Origin: Planctomycetota bacterium
GTDB lineage: Bacteria > Planctomycetota > UBA1135 > UBA2386
Reading direction: 5' to 3'
DNA length: 6,408 nucleotides
NCBI GenBank assembly: GCA_947455805.1
Contig: CANGSN010000196.1
Location: forward strand, 1 to 6,408
Shown: positions 1 through 6,408 of the stretch, piece by piece
How positions within the stretch are numbered: position 1 is the first letter of the stretch
Layout: the number at the start of each line of letters is the position of its first letter
Position numbers and translations under genes: made by a program
The notes under the pieces: generated by a model
What the model saw: the letters and a program-made list of their open reading frames with translations, nothing else
Databases searched by the model: none
What the model was told of the DNA's origin: nothing

Positions 1-222
1 AGCCGGAGATCGCGAGCACGCGCAGGCGCGGGCCCCGGCCGGCGGGCGGAATGCCCGGAGTTGCGAAATTCCTTGCGGCCGCGAATGCCGTTTCGTGCCT
101 GCGATGGCCGGCGGCCGGTTCCCGCCTGAGCTACCCTTTTTTCTCCCTGTCGTCAGATCCGGATCGGCGACCCCTTCGATTCAACCCAACGTCCCGCGCG
201 GCATGCCCGCCGCACCCCGCTC
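1..222. other. Upstream non-coding region
   Basis: I find no supportable gene here. The short open frames in this stretch are arginine/proline-rich and overlap the following gene in other frames. A small inverted repeat (CGGGC at 43-47, GCCCG at 53-57, 5-base loop) has no T run after it. A T6 run lies at 137-142, but I see no strong hairpin directly before it, so I do not call a terminator. The promoter of the downstream gene should lie here, but no sigma-70-like -35/-10 pair is convincing. In the frame of the downstream gene there is a stop (TGA) at 127-129 and no ATG, GTG or TTG between it and position 223. Confidence 0.5.
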
Positions 223-2406
223 ATGCAACGCTTCTCCTCCCTTCGCATTGTGGCCGTGGCCATCGCCACAGCCACGGCTGCCGCCGCCCAAGCGGCGTTC
301 TTCCCCATCCCGAACGTGTCTGGTGCGGCCGCCACCAACGAGAACGGCGGCTATGTCTCCGACCAGCCACGGCTGAGTGCGGATGGCAGCACCGTGGCGT
401 TGCGCGTGTTCCAACCGGTCGCCGTCACCGGCGCAGTGCCGAGTGACTTCGCGATCTGGACCGAGGCAGGCGGAACCCAGGTCATCGCGCCGGACGTCGG
501 CTACGGGTCGAACTTCGGTTGGGGTGTTTCGGGCATTTCCGCGGACGGCAACATCGTCTACGGCGCAGATTGGGTTTGGCGGCTGGTCGGTGGCTACCAG
601 TCGCTCGCCAGCACCCTGCAGCCGCTCGGCTTCGCCTCGATCTTCGGTTGTAGCTTCGACGGCGCCGTCGTCGCCGGGTTCCGTCCGAGCAACCCGGGGA
701 TTCCCTTCCCCGGCGACTTCTTCCGCTGGCAGATCGCGCAGCCGACCCAGCAGGTCCTGCCGCGGGCAGCAGGGTTTCCGGACGGTTACTTCCTGTTCAA
801 CTGCATCAGCGGCGATGGGACAGTCGTCGGTGGTTCTGCCTACGCTGCCAGCCCAGCCGACTCGTATGCCGGCGCCTTGGTGACCCCCGCGGGTTCCGTG
901 CTGATCACACCGCCGAGCGCCGGCAACGCCACCTTGGTGCGGGACCTGTCGTTCGACGGCAGCGTGGCCGTCGGTCAGGCGAGCCTGTCCGGTCCGCTCG
1001 GCGGCTTCAACCTCAGCTCGTTCCGTTGGACGGCCACGACCGGCCTGCAGGTGCTGCCGGTGCCCGGCACCGCCAGCAGCGCGAACGCGTGCGACGTGCT
1101 CGGCGACGTCGTCGTCGGCAGCTACCTGAACTTCGGCACCCCCGGCATCAGAGCCTACATCTGGACGGCCGTCGACGGGGTGCTCGACCTGCAGAACGAG
1201 CTGGTGAGCAACCAAGGTCTGGCCGTCGCACTGCAAGGCTGGACGCTCCTGGACGCGACCGACGTCTCGGCGGATGGATCGACCATCGTCGGTCGGGGCA
1301 TCAACCCGGACGGCTGCCTGCAGTCCTTCCTGGTCCGCCTGGTCCCCGGCGGCGGCTCCTTCGCGCAACTCGCCAAGTATGGACGCGGCTGTTACCGCCG
1401 CTCGGCCTCGGTCTACGAATACTGGCAGACACCCACGACCTACGACCTCGCCAACACCACGATTTCCTTTCTCGCCAACGGGTCGGGTTACACGGTGCAG
1501 TCGGGCAGTGCCTCCTACGTGACGCCCCCGGCGAGTGCGACCAACCTGGTGTTCTCCTCCACTTCCGAAGCGACCGTCAATCTGCCGGGTCCGTTCACCT
1601 ACCCGGGCGGTGTCACGTCGTCGCTGGTGGTCTGCTCGAACGGATTCGTCTCGGCGGCGAGCGGCAACGGTGGCGCCTTCATCCCGAACGCCGACCTGCA
1701 CCTCAACGGACCGGCCGCCTCGTGGCGCCACTGGAGTTGGTACGACCCGAGCGCCCCGGGCAGCGGCCAGGTCAAGTACCACGTCGCCAATGGGGTCTGC
1801 TTCGTCACCTGGGACGGGGTCTTCTCCTACGGCATCCCGTTCCCGGCCTTCAGCAACACCTTCCAGTTCCAGTTCGAGCTGGCCACGGGCAATGTGCACC
1901 TCGTGATCGGATCGATCAGCACGGGGGGCATCGGCCGTCTGGTCGGCTACTCGCCGGGTGGACCGTCCGTCGACCCGGGCAACACCGATCTCTCGCTCGC
2001 CCTGGCGACCCCGTTCCAACTGCCGGCGTCGGATCAGAAGGAGCTGGCGTTGTCGGCATCGGCGCGACCGGTGGTCGGTTCGACGATCCAACTCGTCACC
2101 AGCGAGGTGACGGGAACGAGCCTCGGCGCCAACTGCCTGAGCCTCGGACAGCTTGCTGTGCCCGGCATCGACCTGGCCCCCCTCGGGGCCCCGGGCTGCC
2201 GTGCCCTCGTCGACATCGCCGGGAGCGTCCTCACCCCGATCGGCAATCTGCCAGGCTCGAGCTTGTCGTTGCCACTGCCACTGCCCAATACGTCGACGAT
2301 CCTCGGGCTCGCGATCTACAGCCAGTCGCTGTGGCTCGATGCGACACAGAACGCGTTCGGGGCCACCACCAGCAATGGTCTGATCCTGCAGCTCGGCAAC
2401 TTCTGA
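223..2406 (+). CDS. Secreted HAF-repeat protein with CSNGF beta domain and C-terminal module, function unknown
   Basis: Codes for 727 residues. The start at 223 is the first possible initiator after the in-frame stop at 127-129 and gives a clear signal peptide: R3 and R8, an alanine/valine-rich core, and a likely cut after A22-Q23-A24. No Shine-Dalgarno sequence precedes it. Residues about 50-370 hold roughly seven degenerate repeats centred on S-x-DG-x-x-V-x-G, with the DG near residues 54, 108, 146, 198, 245, 294 (as GD) and 351. Several are followed by F-R/I-W-T and G-x-x-x-L. This is the pattern of the HAF extracellular repeat family and probably forms a beta-propeller-like fold. From G387-R-G-C390 a second domain begins, with CSNGF at 471-475, many aromatic/beta segments, and GYSPGGP at 575-581. 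The tail has GAPGC (655-659) and YSQ (699-701). There are no catalytic motifs I recognise. The product is presumably extracellular or at the cell surface, and its role is unknown. The next gene lies 117 bases downstream on the same strand. The coding call is secure; the family names rest on recalled patterns. Confidence 0.9.
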   Translation: MQRFSSLRIVAVAIATATAAAAQAAFFPIPNVSGAAATNENGGYVSDQPRLSADGSTVALRVFQPVAVTGAVPSDFAIWTEAGGTQVIAPDVGYGSNFGWGVSGISADGNIVYGADWVWRLVGGYQSLASTLQPLGFASIFGCSFDGAVVAGFRPSNPGIPFPGDFFRWQIAQPTQQVLPRAAGFPDGYFLFNCISGDGTVVGGSAYAASPADSYAGALVTPAGSVLITPPSAGNATLVRDLSFDGSVAVGQASLSGPLGGFNLSSFRWTATTGLQVLPVPGTASSANACDVLGDVVVGSYLNFGTPGIRAYIWTAVDGVLDLQNELVSNQGLAVALQGWTLLDATDVSADGSTIVGRGINPDGCLQSFLVRLVPGGGSFAQLAKYGRGCYRRSASVYEYWQTPTTYDLANTTISFLANGSGYTVQSGSASYVTPPASATNLVFSSTSEATVNLPGPFTYPGGVTSSLVVCSNGFVSAASGNGGAFIPNADLHLNGPAASWRHWSWYDPSAPGSGQVKYHVANGVCFVTWDGVFSYGIPFPAFSNTFQFQFELATGNVHLVIGSISTGGIGRLVGYSPGGPSVDPGNTDLSLALATPFQLPASDQKELALSASARPVVGSTIQLVTSEVTGTSLGANCLSLGQLAVPGIDLAPLGAPGCRALVDIAGSVLTPIGNLPGSSLSLPLPLPNTSTILGLAIYSQSLWLDATQNAFGATTSNGLILQLGNF

Positions 2407-2523
2407 TCGGGCGGTCGGCCACCGTCGCCGCCTCGCGGGACGGATGGCCCCGCCGACGTCGCCTGCCCTCGGCGAATTCGTCGGGACTCACGGGATCTCT
2501 CACAGAACGGATGGTTTCGTCCC
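2407..2523. other. Short intergenic gap without terminator
   Basis: This stretch separates the two large genes. I see no hairpin followed by a T run, so read-through into the peptidase gene is plausible. A 14-base near-palindrome around an EcoRI-like GAATTC core lies at 2470-2483, with one mismatched pair. Both genes are in the same frame and all 39 codons of the gap are open. None is ATG, GTG or TTG, so the downstream gene cannot start earlier in that frame with a usual initiator. GGATGG at 2509-2514 is a weak ribosome-binding candidate nine bases before the ATG at 2524. Confidence 0.5.
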
Positions 2524-5500
2524 ATGCGCGCCTGCTTCCTCGCAGCGAGCCTTTGCCTGCCCCTCCCGGCAGCGGGCCAGGATCCCTCCGGCCAACCCGA
2601 GCCGCGTGCGGCCTTCGAGGTGTTCCAGCAGCAACACGGTGGCCAATGGTCGGCACAGTGGCACCCTGCGACCGGTACGCCGAGTGCCATCTGGGGCACC
2701 GGCATGCCGCTGGCCGATTGGCGCGAGAACTCGCTGACCGAGGCGCGGCGGCACGCGCTGCTGCAGATCGAGGCCAACCGCACCTTGCTGGGCGTCGGGG
2801 CGAGCCGATTCCGTGAGGTCATCGGTGCGCGGATGGGCCGCAGCTGGTCGTTCACGTTCGATCAGTACTTCGCCGGCCTGCCGGTGATCGACGGGCGGAT
2901 CGACGTGCGCATCAACATGCGCGGCATCGTGGCGATGCTCGGCAGCCGCTCCGTGCCGATCCCCGCCGACTTCGACGTGGCACCGCGGCTGCCGGTCGAG
3001 GCCGCGCAAGCGACCGCGTGGAGCCGACTCGAGGGGCCGCTGTCTGGCGTCCCGCAGGCAGCTCCGATCGCGCCGTCGCGATTGGTGATCTGGAGCGACA
3101 CCGCCGCGAGCGCGTCGGCGCCGTTCTTCCTGTGTTGGGAAGTGGCCGTCAGCAATCTCGACGCGAGCGGCGAAGGTCAGGTCGGCCGCTTCTACGTCGA
3201 TGCGAAGGATGGCTTCGTCCACCATTACAGGAACGACAAACACCAGTGCCTGAGCCCGTCCTGTCACCCGGCAGCCGAGGGTCACCCGGCAGCCGAGGGT
3301 GCCGGGGCATCCAGGGCCGCGGAGGCCGGCACTGGCCCGGCGATCGGCAACCCGGCGATCGGGCCGACCGCATTGCCGATCCCGACCATCGTGACGTTGC
3401 GCGCGTGGACGCGCACCGGCGCCGATGCGTTCAGCGCGCTGGTCGACACGCCGCTGGCAGGCATCGAATTGAGCGTGCCGGGGGTCGGAGTCCGTACGAC
3501 GAATGCCAACGGTCAGATCACGATCGACATCGCGGCACCGGTGGGGATCTCGATCGGCGCGCTCGACGGCCGCCACTTTGCACCGATCAGCGGACCGAAC
3601 GGCCCGACCGGTTTCGTCGTCGTGAACCCCGGAGTCGCCACGACCCTCCAACTGTCCTCGGCAGCTGCCAGCAGCGCGGAGGCGGCACACGCAACCCTGG
3701 CCTACTGGGTGGAGTCGACCAACGAGTTCGGGCGCAGCATCTTCGGCAATTCGTCCCAGTTGGTCACCCTGAGCTCGATCACGCCGACGGTCAACATCGC
3801 CAACGTCTGCAACGCCTTCTACACCGCCAACACGATCAATTTCTACCAGGCCGGCGGCGGCTGCCCCAACACCGCGTTCTCGACGGTCGTCACCCACGAA
3901 TGGGGGCATGGTCTCGACGACCGCTATGGCGGCATCGCCAATACGCCCGCCGAGGGCCTCAGCGAGGGCTGGGCCGACGCCCTGGCGATGTATCTGGTCG
4001 ACAGCCCGTTGGTGGGCAGCGGCTTCTTCAGTCCGGGCATCGCGCTGCGCCGCGGTGACAACACCTTCCTCTATCCCTATGCGGCCAGCGCTCCGCAGGA
4101 TGCCGGTCAGGTGTGGATGGGTTTCGCCTGGCAAGTCCGCGAGCGGCTGCGCACCGCGTTCGGCACGCCGACAGCGATCGCGATTTCCAACGACATCGTG
4201 CTCGGATCGATCGTCGCCAACGCGACGACGCGAGTCGACGCGACCCGCGAGGTGTTCCTCGCCGACGACGACGACGGCAATCTCCTGAACGGCACACCCA
4301 ACTACGAGCAGCTCAGCGCCGCCGCCATCGGCAAGGCCCTGCCGTATCCCGAGCGTTTGGTCGGCACCATCACCCATGCGCCGCTGGCCAACACCAGCCT
4401 GCGCTACACGCCACGCCTGGTCACCGCGACGGTGACCCCGGCGTTCGGCTCGTTCCCACAAGTGCGGCTCGTCTACGACACCGGGCTCGGCCCGCAGACC
4501 CGCAACATGAAGCCCGACGGTGCCACCAACGGCTTCCAGGCGGTGTTGCCCGGCATCGTAGACGGCATCGTCCGATACCGCATCGAGGCCGTGCACAGCA
4601 CCGGCCAGATCATCCGGTTCCCGGCCAGCAGCGAGTTCAGCTACGCCGTGCTGGGCGGTGCTCTCCAGGCCTTCTTCACCGAGAACTTCGACACGACCGC
4701 ACCGGGTTGGACCAGCGCCCTGGTGTCCGGATCCAACGACTGGCAACGCGGCGATCCGACGGGCAGGTCGGGCGTGAGCGGTGGCATCGCCTGGGCCGAT
4801 CCGGCCGACGCGGTCTCGCTCCCGAACGCGTTCGGCAACGATCTCGGCCTCACCGGCCTCGCCAACGGCGCCTATCCGCCGAACTCCGAGAGTGTGCTCC
4901 GCTCCCCTGTCGTCAACTGCACCGGCCGGGTCGGTGTGCGACTGCGATTCCGGCGGTGGCTCACGGTCGAGCAGCGGCTGTACGACCAGGCGACCCTGTC
5001 CGTGAATGGCCAGCCGATCTGGCAGAACCCGCAGAGCACGAACCTGATCGACGTCTCGTGGCAGCAGGTCGAGTATTCGATTCCCGTCGCCGACAACAAC
5101 CCCGCGGTCCAGATCGAGTGGCGGTTGCGCACCGACGGCAGCGTGAACCTCGGCGGTTGGACCATCGACGACGTGCAACTGCTGACGGTCGCGTCGACCA
5201 CGGTCGACGCCGACCTCCGCCTGCTGCCGGAGCAGGTCGTGCAGGGCGCCACGATGTTCCTGCAGATCGCAACGCCGGGCGGCTCGCGGCCTTGGTTGCT
5301 GGGCATCGGCGACACGCCGGGCCCGACCCTGGTGCCGGGCTTCCCGTTGTTGTTCGTCGGCGGAGCTTCCTTGATCGTGTTGCCCGGCAATACCGACGCC
5401 ACCGGCAATGCGTTCACGTCCTTCACCGCCCCGAACGTGCCATCGGCGGTCGGGGTCCTGCTCTACAGCCAGCTGCTGACACTGAACTCGACGCTCACGC

Positions 5501-5550
5501 AGTTCGTGACCTCGAACCCGTGCCTCAACCTGATCACGCAGACGCCGTGA
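2524..5550 (+). CDS. Secreted zinc metallopeptidase, fungalysin/thermolysin-like (gluzincin), multidomain
   Basis: Codes for 1008 residues and is predicted to hydrolyse peptide bonds outside the cytoplasm with a single zinc. A short signal peptide (R2, hydrophobic core, likely cut near A16-A-G18) is followed by an FTP-like propeptide (about 70-240; note F112-D-Q-Y-F-A-G-L-P120), which in this family keeps the enzyme inactive during export. A low-complexity linker (about 245-285) carries HPAAEG twice. A carboxypeptidase-regulatory-like beta domain (about 290-375) precedes the catalytic domain (about 385-610). Zinc ligands are H458 and H462 of HEWGH, with catalytic base E459. The likely third ligand is E481 in E-G-W-A-D485, matching EGWSD of M36 and EAISD of thermolysin. 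G528-Q-V-W resembles the M36 GEVW helix, but the usual His three residues earlier is Q525. D581-D584 form an acidic loop before N-G-T-P. An FN3-like domain (about 615-708), a MAM-like jelly roll (about 718-890, ending GW-x-IDDV) and a C-terminal module with YSQ (981-983) follow. It probably shares a transcript with the upstream gene. Substrate unknown. Confidence 0.92.
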   Translation: MRACFLAASLCLPLPAAGQDPSGQPEPRAAFEVFQQQHGGQWSAQWHPATGTPSAIWGTGMPLADWRENSLTEARRHALLQIEANRTLLGVGASRFREVIGARMGRSWSFTFDQYFAGLPVIDGRIDVRINMRGIVAMLGSRSVPIPADFDVAPRLPVEAAQATAWSRLEGPLSGVPQAAPIAPSRLVIWSDTAASASAPFFLCWEVAVSNLDASGEGQVGRFYVDAKDGFVHHYRNDKHQCLSPSCHPAAEGHPAAEGAGASRAAEAGTGPAIGNPAIGPTALPIPTIVTLRAWTRTGADAFSALVDTPLAGIELSVPGVGVRTTNANGQITIDIAAPVGISIGALDGRHFAPISGPNGPTGFVVVNPGVATTLQLSSAAASSAEAAHATLAYWVESTNEFGRSIFGNSSQLVTLSSITPTVNIANVCNAFYTANTINFYQAGGGCPNTAFSTVVTHEWGHGLDDRYGGIANTPAEGLSEGWADALAMYLVDSPLVGSGFFSPGIALRRGDNTFLYPYAASAPQDAGQVWMGFAWQVRERLRTAFGTPTAIAISNDIVLGSIVANATTRVDATREVFLADDDDGNLLNGTPNYEQLSAAAIGKALPYPERLVGTITHAPLANTSLRYTPRLVTATVTPAFGSFPQVRLVYDTGLGPQTRNMKPDGATNGFQAVLPGIVDGIVRYRIEAVHSTGQIIRFPASSEFSYAVLGGALQAFFTENFDTTAPGWTSALVSGSNDWQRGDPTGRSGVSGGIAWADPADAVSLPNAFGNDLGLTGLANGAYPPNSESVLRSPVVNCTGRVGVRLRFRRWLTVEQRLYDQATLSVNGQPIWQNPQSTNLIDVSWQQVEYSIPVADNNPAVQIEWRLRTDGSVNLGGWTIDDVQLLTVASTTVDADLRLLPEQVVQGATMFLQIATPGGSRPWLLGIGDTPGPTLVPGFPLLFVGGASLIVLPGNTDATGNAFTSFTAPNVPSAVGVLLYSQLLTLNSTLTQFVTSNPCLNLITQTP
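3264..3299 (+). repeat. 18-bp perfect tandem duplication in the peptidase linker
   Basis: The 18-base unit TCACCCGGCAGCCGAGGG occurs twice head to tail (3264-3281 and 3282-3299). It is in frame and encodes HPAAEG twice (residues 248-259). It lies between the propeptide and the beta domain, where length changes should be tolerated. The perfect identity suggests a recent slippage duplication. Confidence 0.9.
3336..3362 (+). repeat. 12-bp direct repeat at 15-bp period in the same linker
   Basis: CCCGGCGATCGG occurs at 3336-3347 and again at 3351-3362, so the period is 15 bases or five codons. It encodes the P-A-I-G motif twice (residues 272-275 and 277-280). Together with the 18-bp duplication just upstream, it makes this linker the most repetitive part of the gene. 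Confidence 0.85.
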
Positions 5551-5629
5551 GCCGGCGCGTCGTGCGGGGACCGGCGCGGGGGAACTGGCGGAACGGCTGG
5601 CGCGGAGTCAGCCGCAGGCGTCGCGACCG

Positions 5630-5827
5630 ATGGGAAGCGACTGCGACCTGAGGCGCTTCGGCCTGGCGCTGGCCGCGCGTGGCGACAAGAGCGCCAGGAA
5701 GCGCGCGCTGATCGCGGTCGCCAGGAAGCTGGCGGTACTGCTGCAACGCCTCTGGCTGTCACCGCTCGAATACGACCCGCTGCGTCACGCCGAAGGGCGC
5801 AATCCGTCACGGCGTCGACGTGCCTGA
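5630..5827 (+). pseudogene. C-terminal fragment of an IS110-family transposase
   Basis: The translation from about 5639 on reads LRRFGLALAARG, then KSARKRALIAVARKLAVLL, then LW and YDPLR. As I recall it, this is the conserved C-terminal block of one subgroup of IS110/IS116/IS902 transposases, which are DEDD/serine recombinase-like enzymes that move an insertion sequence using a bridge RNA. Full-length members have roughly 300-450 residues; here only about 55 are recognisable. The N-terminal RuvC-like DEDD domain and most of the C-terminal domain are absent. The ATG at 5630 is just the first in-frame ATG. The frame stays open further upstream, but that sequence shows no family motifs. It ends in two consecutive stops (TGATGA, 5825-5830) after an arginine-rich tail. 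The fragment cannot be an active transposase and is best read as the 3' end of a decayed or truncated insertion sequence lying 79 bases past the peptidase stop. No terminal inverted repeat or target duplication is visible. Confidence 0.72.
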
Positions 5828-6408
5828 TGACGTCGTCACCCAGCCACGTCCCTTTCGACAGGAGCTGATCCGGCTGATTGCGAGCACGGCTCGTTGCCAA
5901 CCACACGCGATTTCCGACATCAACCGCCCAGTCCGGTTGACTGCGCTTGAATTCAAGGCCCTGCAAGCTTCACCGCTCGCACTCGAGGCCGAGGGATGGA
6001 TTGCAGCGCCCGGCTGGACGGACCCCAACATGCACCGGACCCGCACGGGTCCTCCCGAGTGCGGATGGAAGCACGGCGGACGATGTCTCTTCTTCGCGGT
6101 CTCGGATGACGGACTGCTGCTTGCCATCGCCCTGGTCATGAAATGCCTCGGCCAATGGGTGACGGCATCGTCAGCTCCTCCCACCGTTCCCGCTCTCGGG
6201 GGAACCCCACCTTCGGGTTCCCCCTGCCGCTCGGGCCCCCCTTCCTCTTCCCTTTTCCCGCAGAGACCCTCAGCTACACACACAACTGCCGACCGACGCC
6301 GCGCCATCGGCTCCCCCAGTGGCCCCGTGCCGACAGCCGCCGGCTTCGCCTTCCTCCTCCACCCGCCTCGGCACCACTTGCGGCCGCAGACCCGACGCCG
6401 GCGCCAAC
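5828..6408. other. Region without a convincing gene
   Basis: Nothing here can be supported as a gene. Plus frame 3 is open from 5712 to the end of the window (about 232 codons), but its third-position GC is lower than in the two real genes. Its first half matches no family I know, and its second half is proline/serine/arginine-rich low-complexity sequence. A minus-strand frame (5807-6307) is equally unconvincing. The region does contain a perfect inverted repeat at 6198-6224 and a 24-base all-pyrimidine run at 6236-6259. A diverged coding start running off the right edge of the window cannot be excluded. Confidence 0.45.
6198..6224. repeat. Perfect 10-bp inverted repeat, 7-base loop
   Basis: GGGGGAACCC at 6198-6207 is the exact reverse complement of GGGTTCCCCC at 6215-6224, with loop CACCTTC. 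A possible outer 4-bp pairing (CCCG 6189-6192 with CGGG 6232-6235) would extend the structure. No T run follows directly on either strand, so it is not a standard intrinsic terminator. A pyrimidine-rich tract starts 11 bases after the stem on the plus strand. It could be a dispersed palindromic element or an RNA hairpin; this cannot be decided from one copy. Confidence 0.8.

Noticed and set aside
126..136. GGGTAGCTCAG on the minus strand, resembling the D-arm start of a tRNA
   Set aside because: The sequence after it has no matching GAGC, anticodon arm or T-arm, so it cannot fold as a tRNA.
137..142. T6 run as a possible terminator of an upstream gene
   Set aside because: No stable hairpin lies directly before it, and no upstream gene end is visible in the window.
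181..2091. Long minus-strand open frame (636 codons) opposite the HAF-repeat gene
   Set aside because: It is rich in Arg/Gly/Asp/Val with no recognisable domain or signal, and mirrors the codon bias of the plus-strand gene. It is a typical GC-rich antisense shadow.
1026..2816. 596-codon plus-strand frame spanning the end of one gene and the start of the next
   Set aside because: Its product is dominated by Arg/Pro/Gln low-complexity sequence, and it overlaps two well-supported genes in another frame.
2500..5178. Very long minus-strand open frame (892 codons) opposite the peptidase gene
   Set aside because: Same reason: composition is Arg/Gly/Asp/Val-rich without motifs, while the plus strand encodes clear FTP and HEWGH motifs.
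4113..5651. 512-codon plus-strand frame overlapping the peptidase C-terminal half
   Set aside because: Arg-rich shadow; the peptidase frame has recognisable domains throughout this stretch.
6236..6259. 24-base pyrimidine-only run
   Set aside because: Could suggest a triplex or binding site, but pyrimidine runs are common in C-rich intergenic DNA and nothing else supports a function.
5807..6307. Minus-strand 166-codon frame
   Set aside because: Ser/Arg/Gly-rich without motifs, overlaps the transposase fragment tail and the palindrome; reads as chance.
5712..6408. Plus frame 3 open to the window edge, possible partial gene with a GTG start near 5817
   Set aside because: Lower third-position GC than the real genes, no family resemblance, a low-complexity second half running through the stem-loop, and no usable start signal. 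Kept only as a note.

Overview
This is a GC-rich window in which two long genes on the plus strand fill about 80% of the sequence. Both encode large proteins with N-terminal signal peptides. Neither start has a convincing Shine-Dalgarno sequence. Their module architecture (HAF-type repeats, a 'CSNGF' beta-rich domain, an FTP-type propeptide with a gluzincin catalytic domain, and a short C-terminal module with a YSQ motif) is what I associate from memory with secreted proteins of the phylum Planctomycetota. That assignment is an inference from gene style, not from any marker gene.

Layout: 1-222 is an upstream region with no gene that I can support. 223-2406 encodes a 727-residue secreted protein of unknown function: signal peptide, about seven degenerate HAF-like repeats (probably a beta-propeller-like fold), a middle beta-rich domain and a C-terminal module. 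A 117-base gap with no obvious terminator follows, so the next gene may be co-transcribed. 2524-5550 encodes a 1008-residue secreted zinc metallopeptidase of the fungalysin/thermolysin (gluzincin) type: signal peptide, FTP-like propeptide, repeat-containing linker, carboxypeptidase-regulatory-like beta domain, catalytic domain with HEWGH and a downstream E-G-W-A-D motif, FN3-like domain, MAM-like jelly roll and a C-terminal module. At 5630-5827 there is a C-terminal fragment of an IS110-family transposase, too short to be functional. 5828-6408 has no convincing gene. It holds one perfect 10-bp inverted repeat and a pyrimidine-rich tract.

How the genes may work together: both products should leave the cytoplasm. 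The last ~35 residues of each protein share a pattern (G-x-x-x-Y-S-Q-x-L-x-L, then T and F..TSN), which suggests a common C-terminal fold or handling signal. The peptidase presumably degrades or processes extracellular protein. What the HAF-repeat protein does is unknown. I see no defence system, CRISPR array, RNA gene or biosynthetic cluster. The observations most worth a second look are the shared C-terminal module and the replacement of a family histidine by glutamine in the peptidase.
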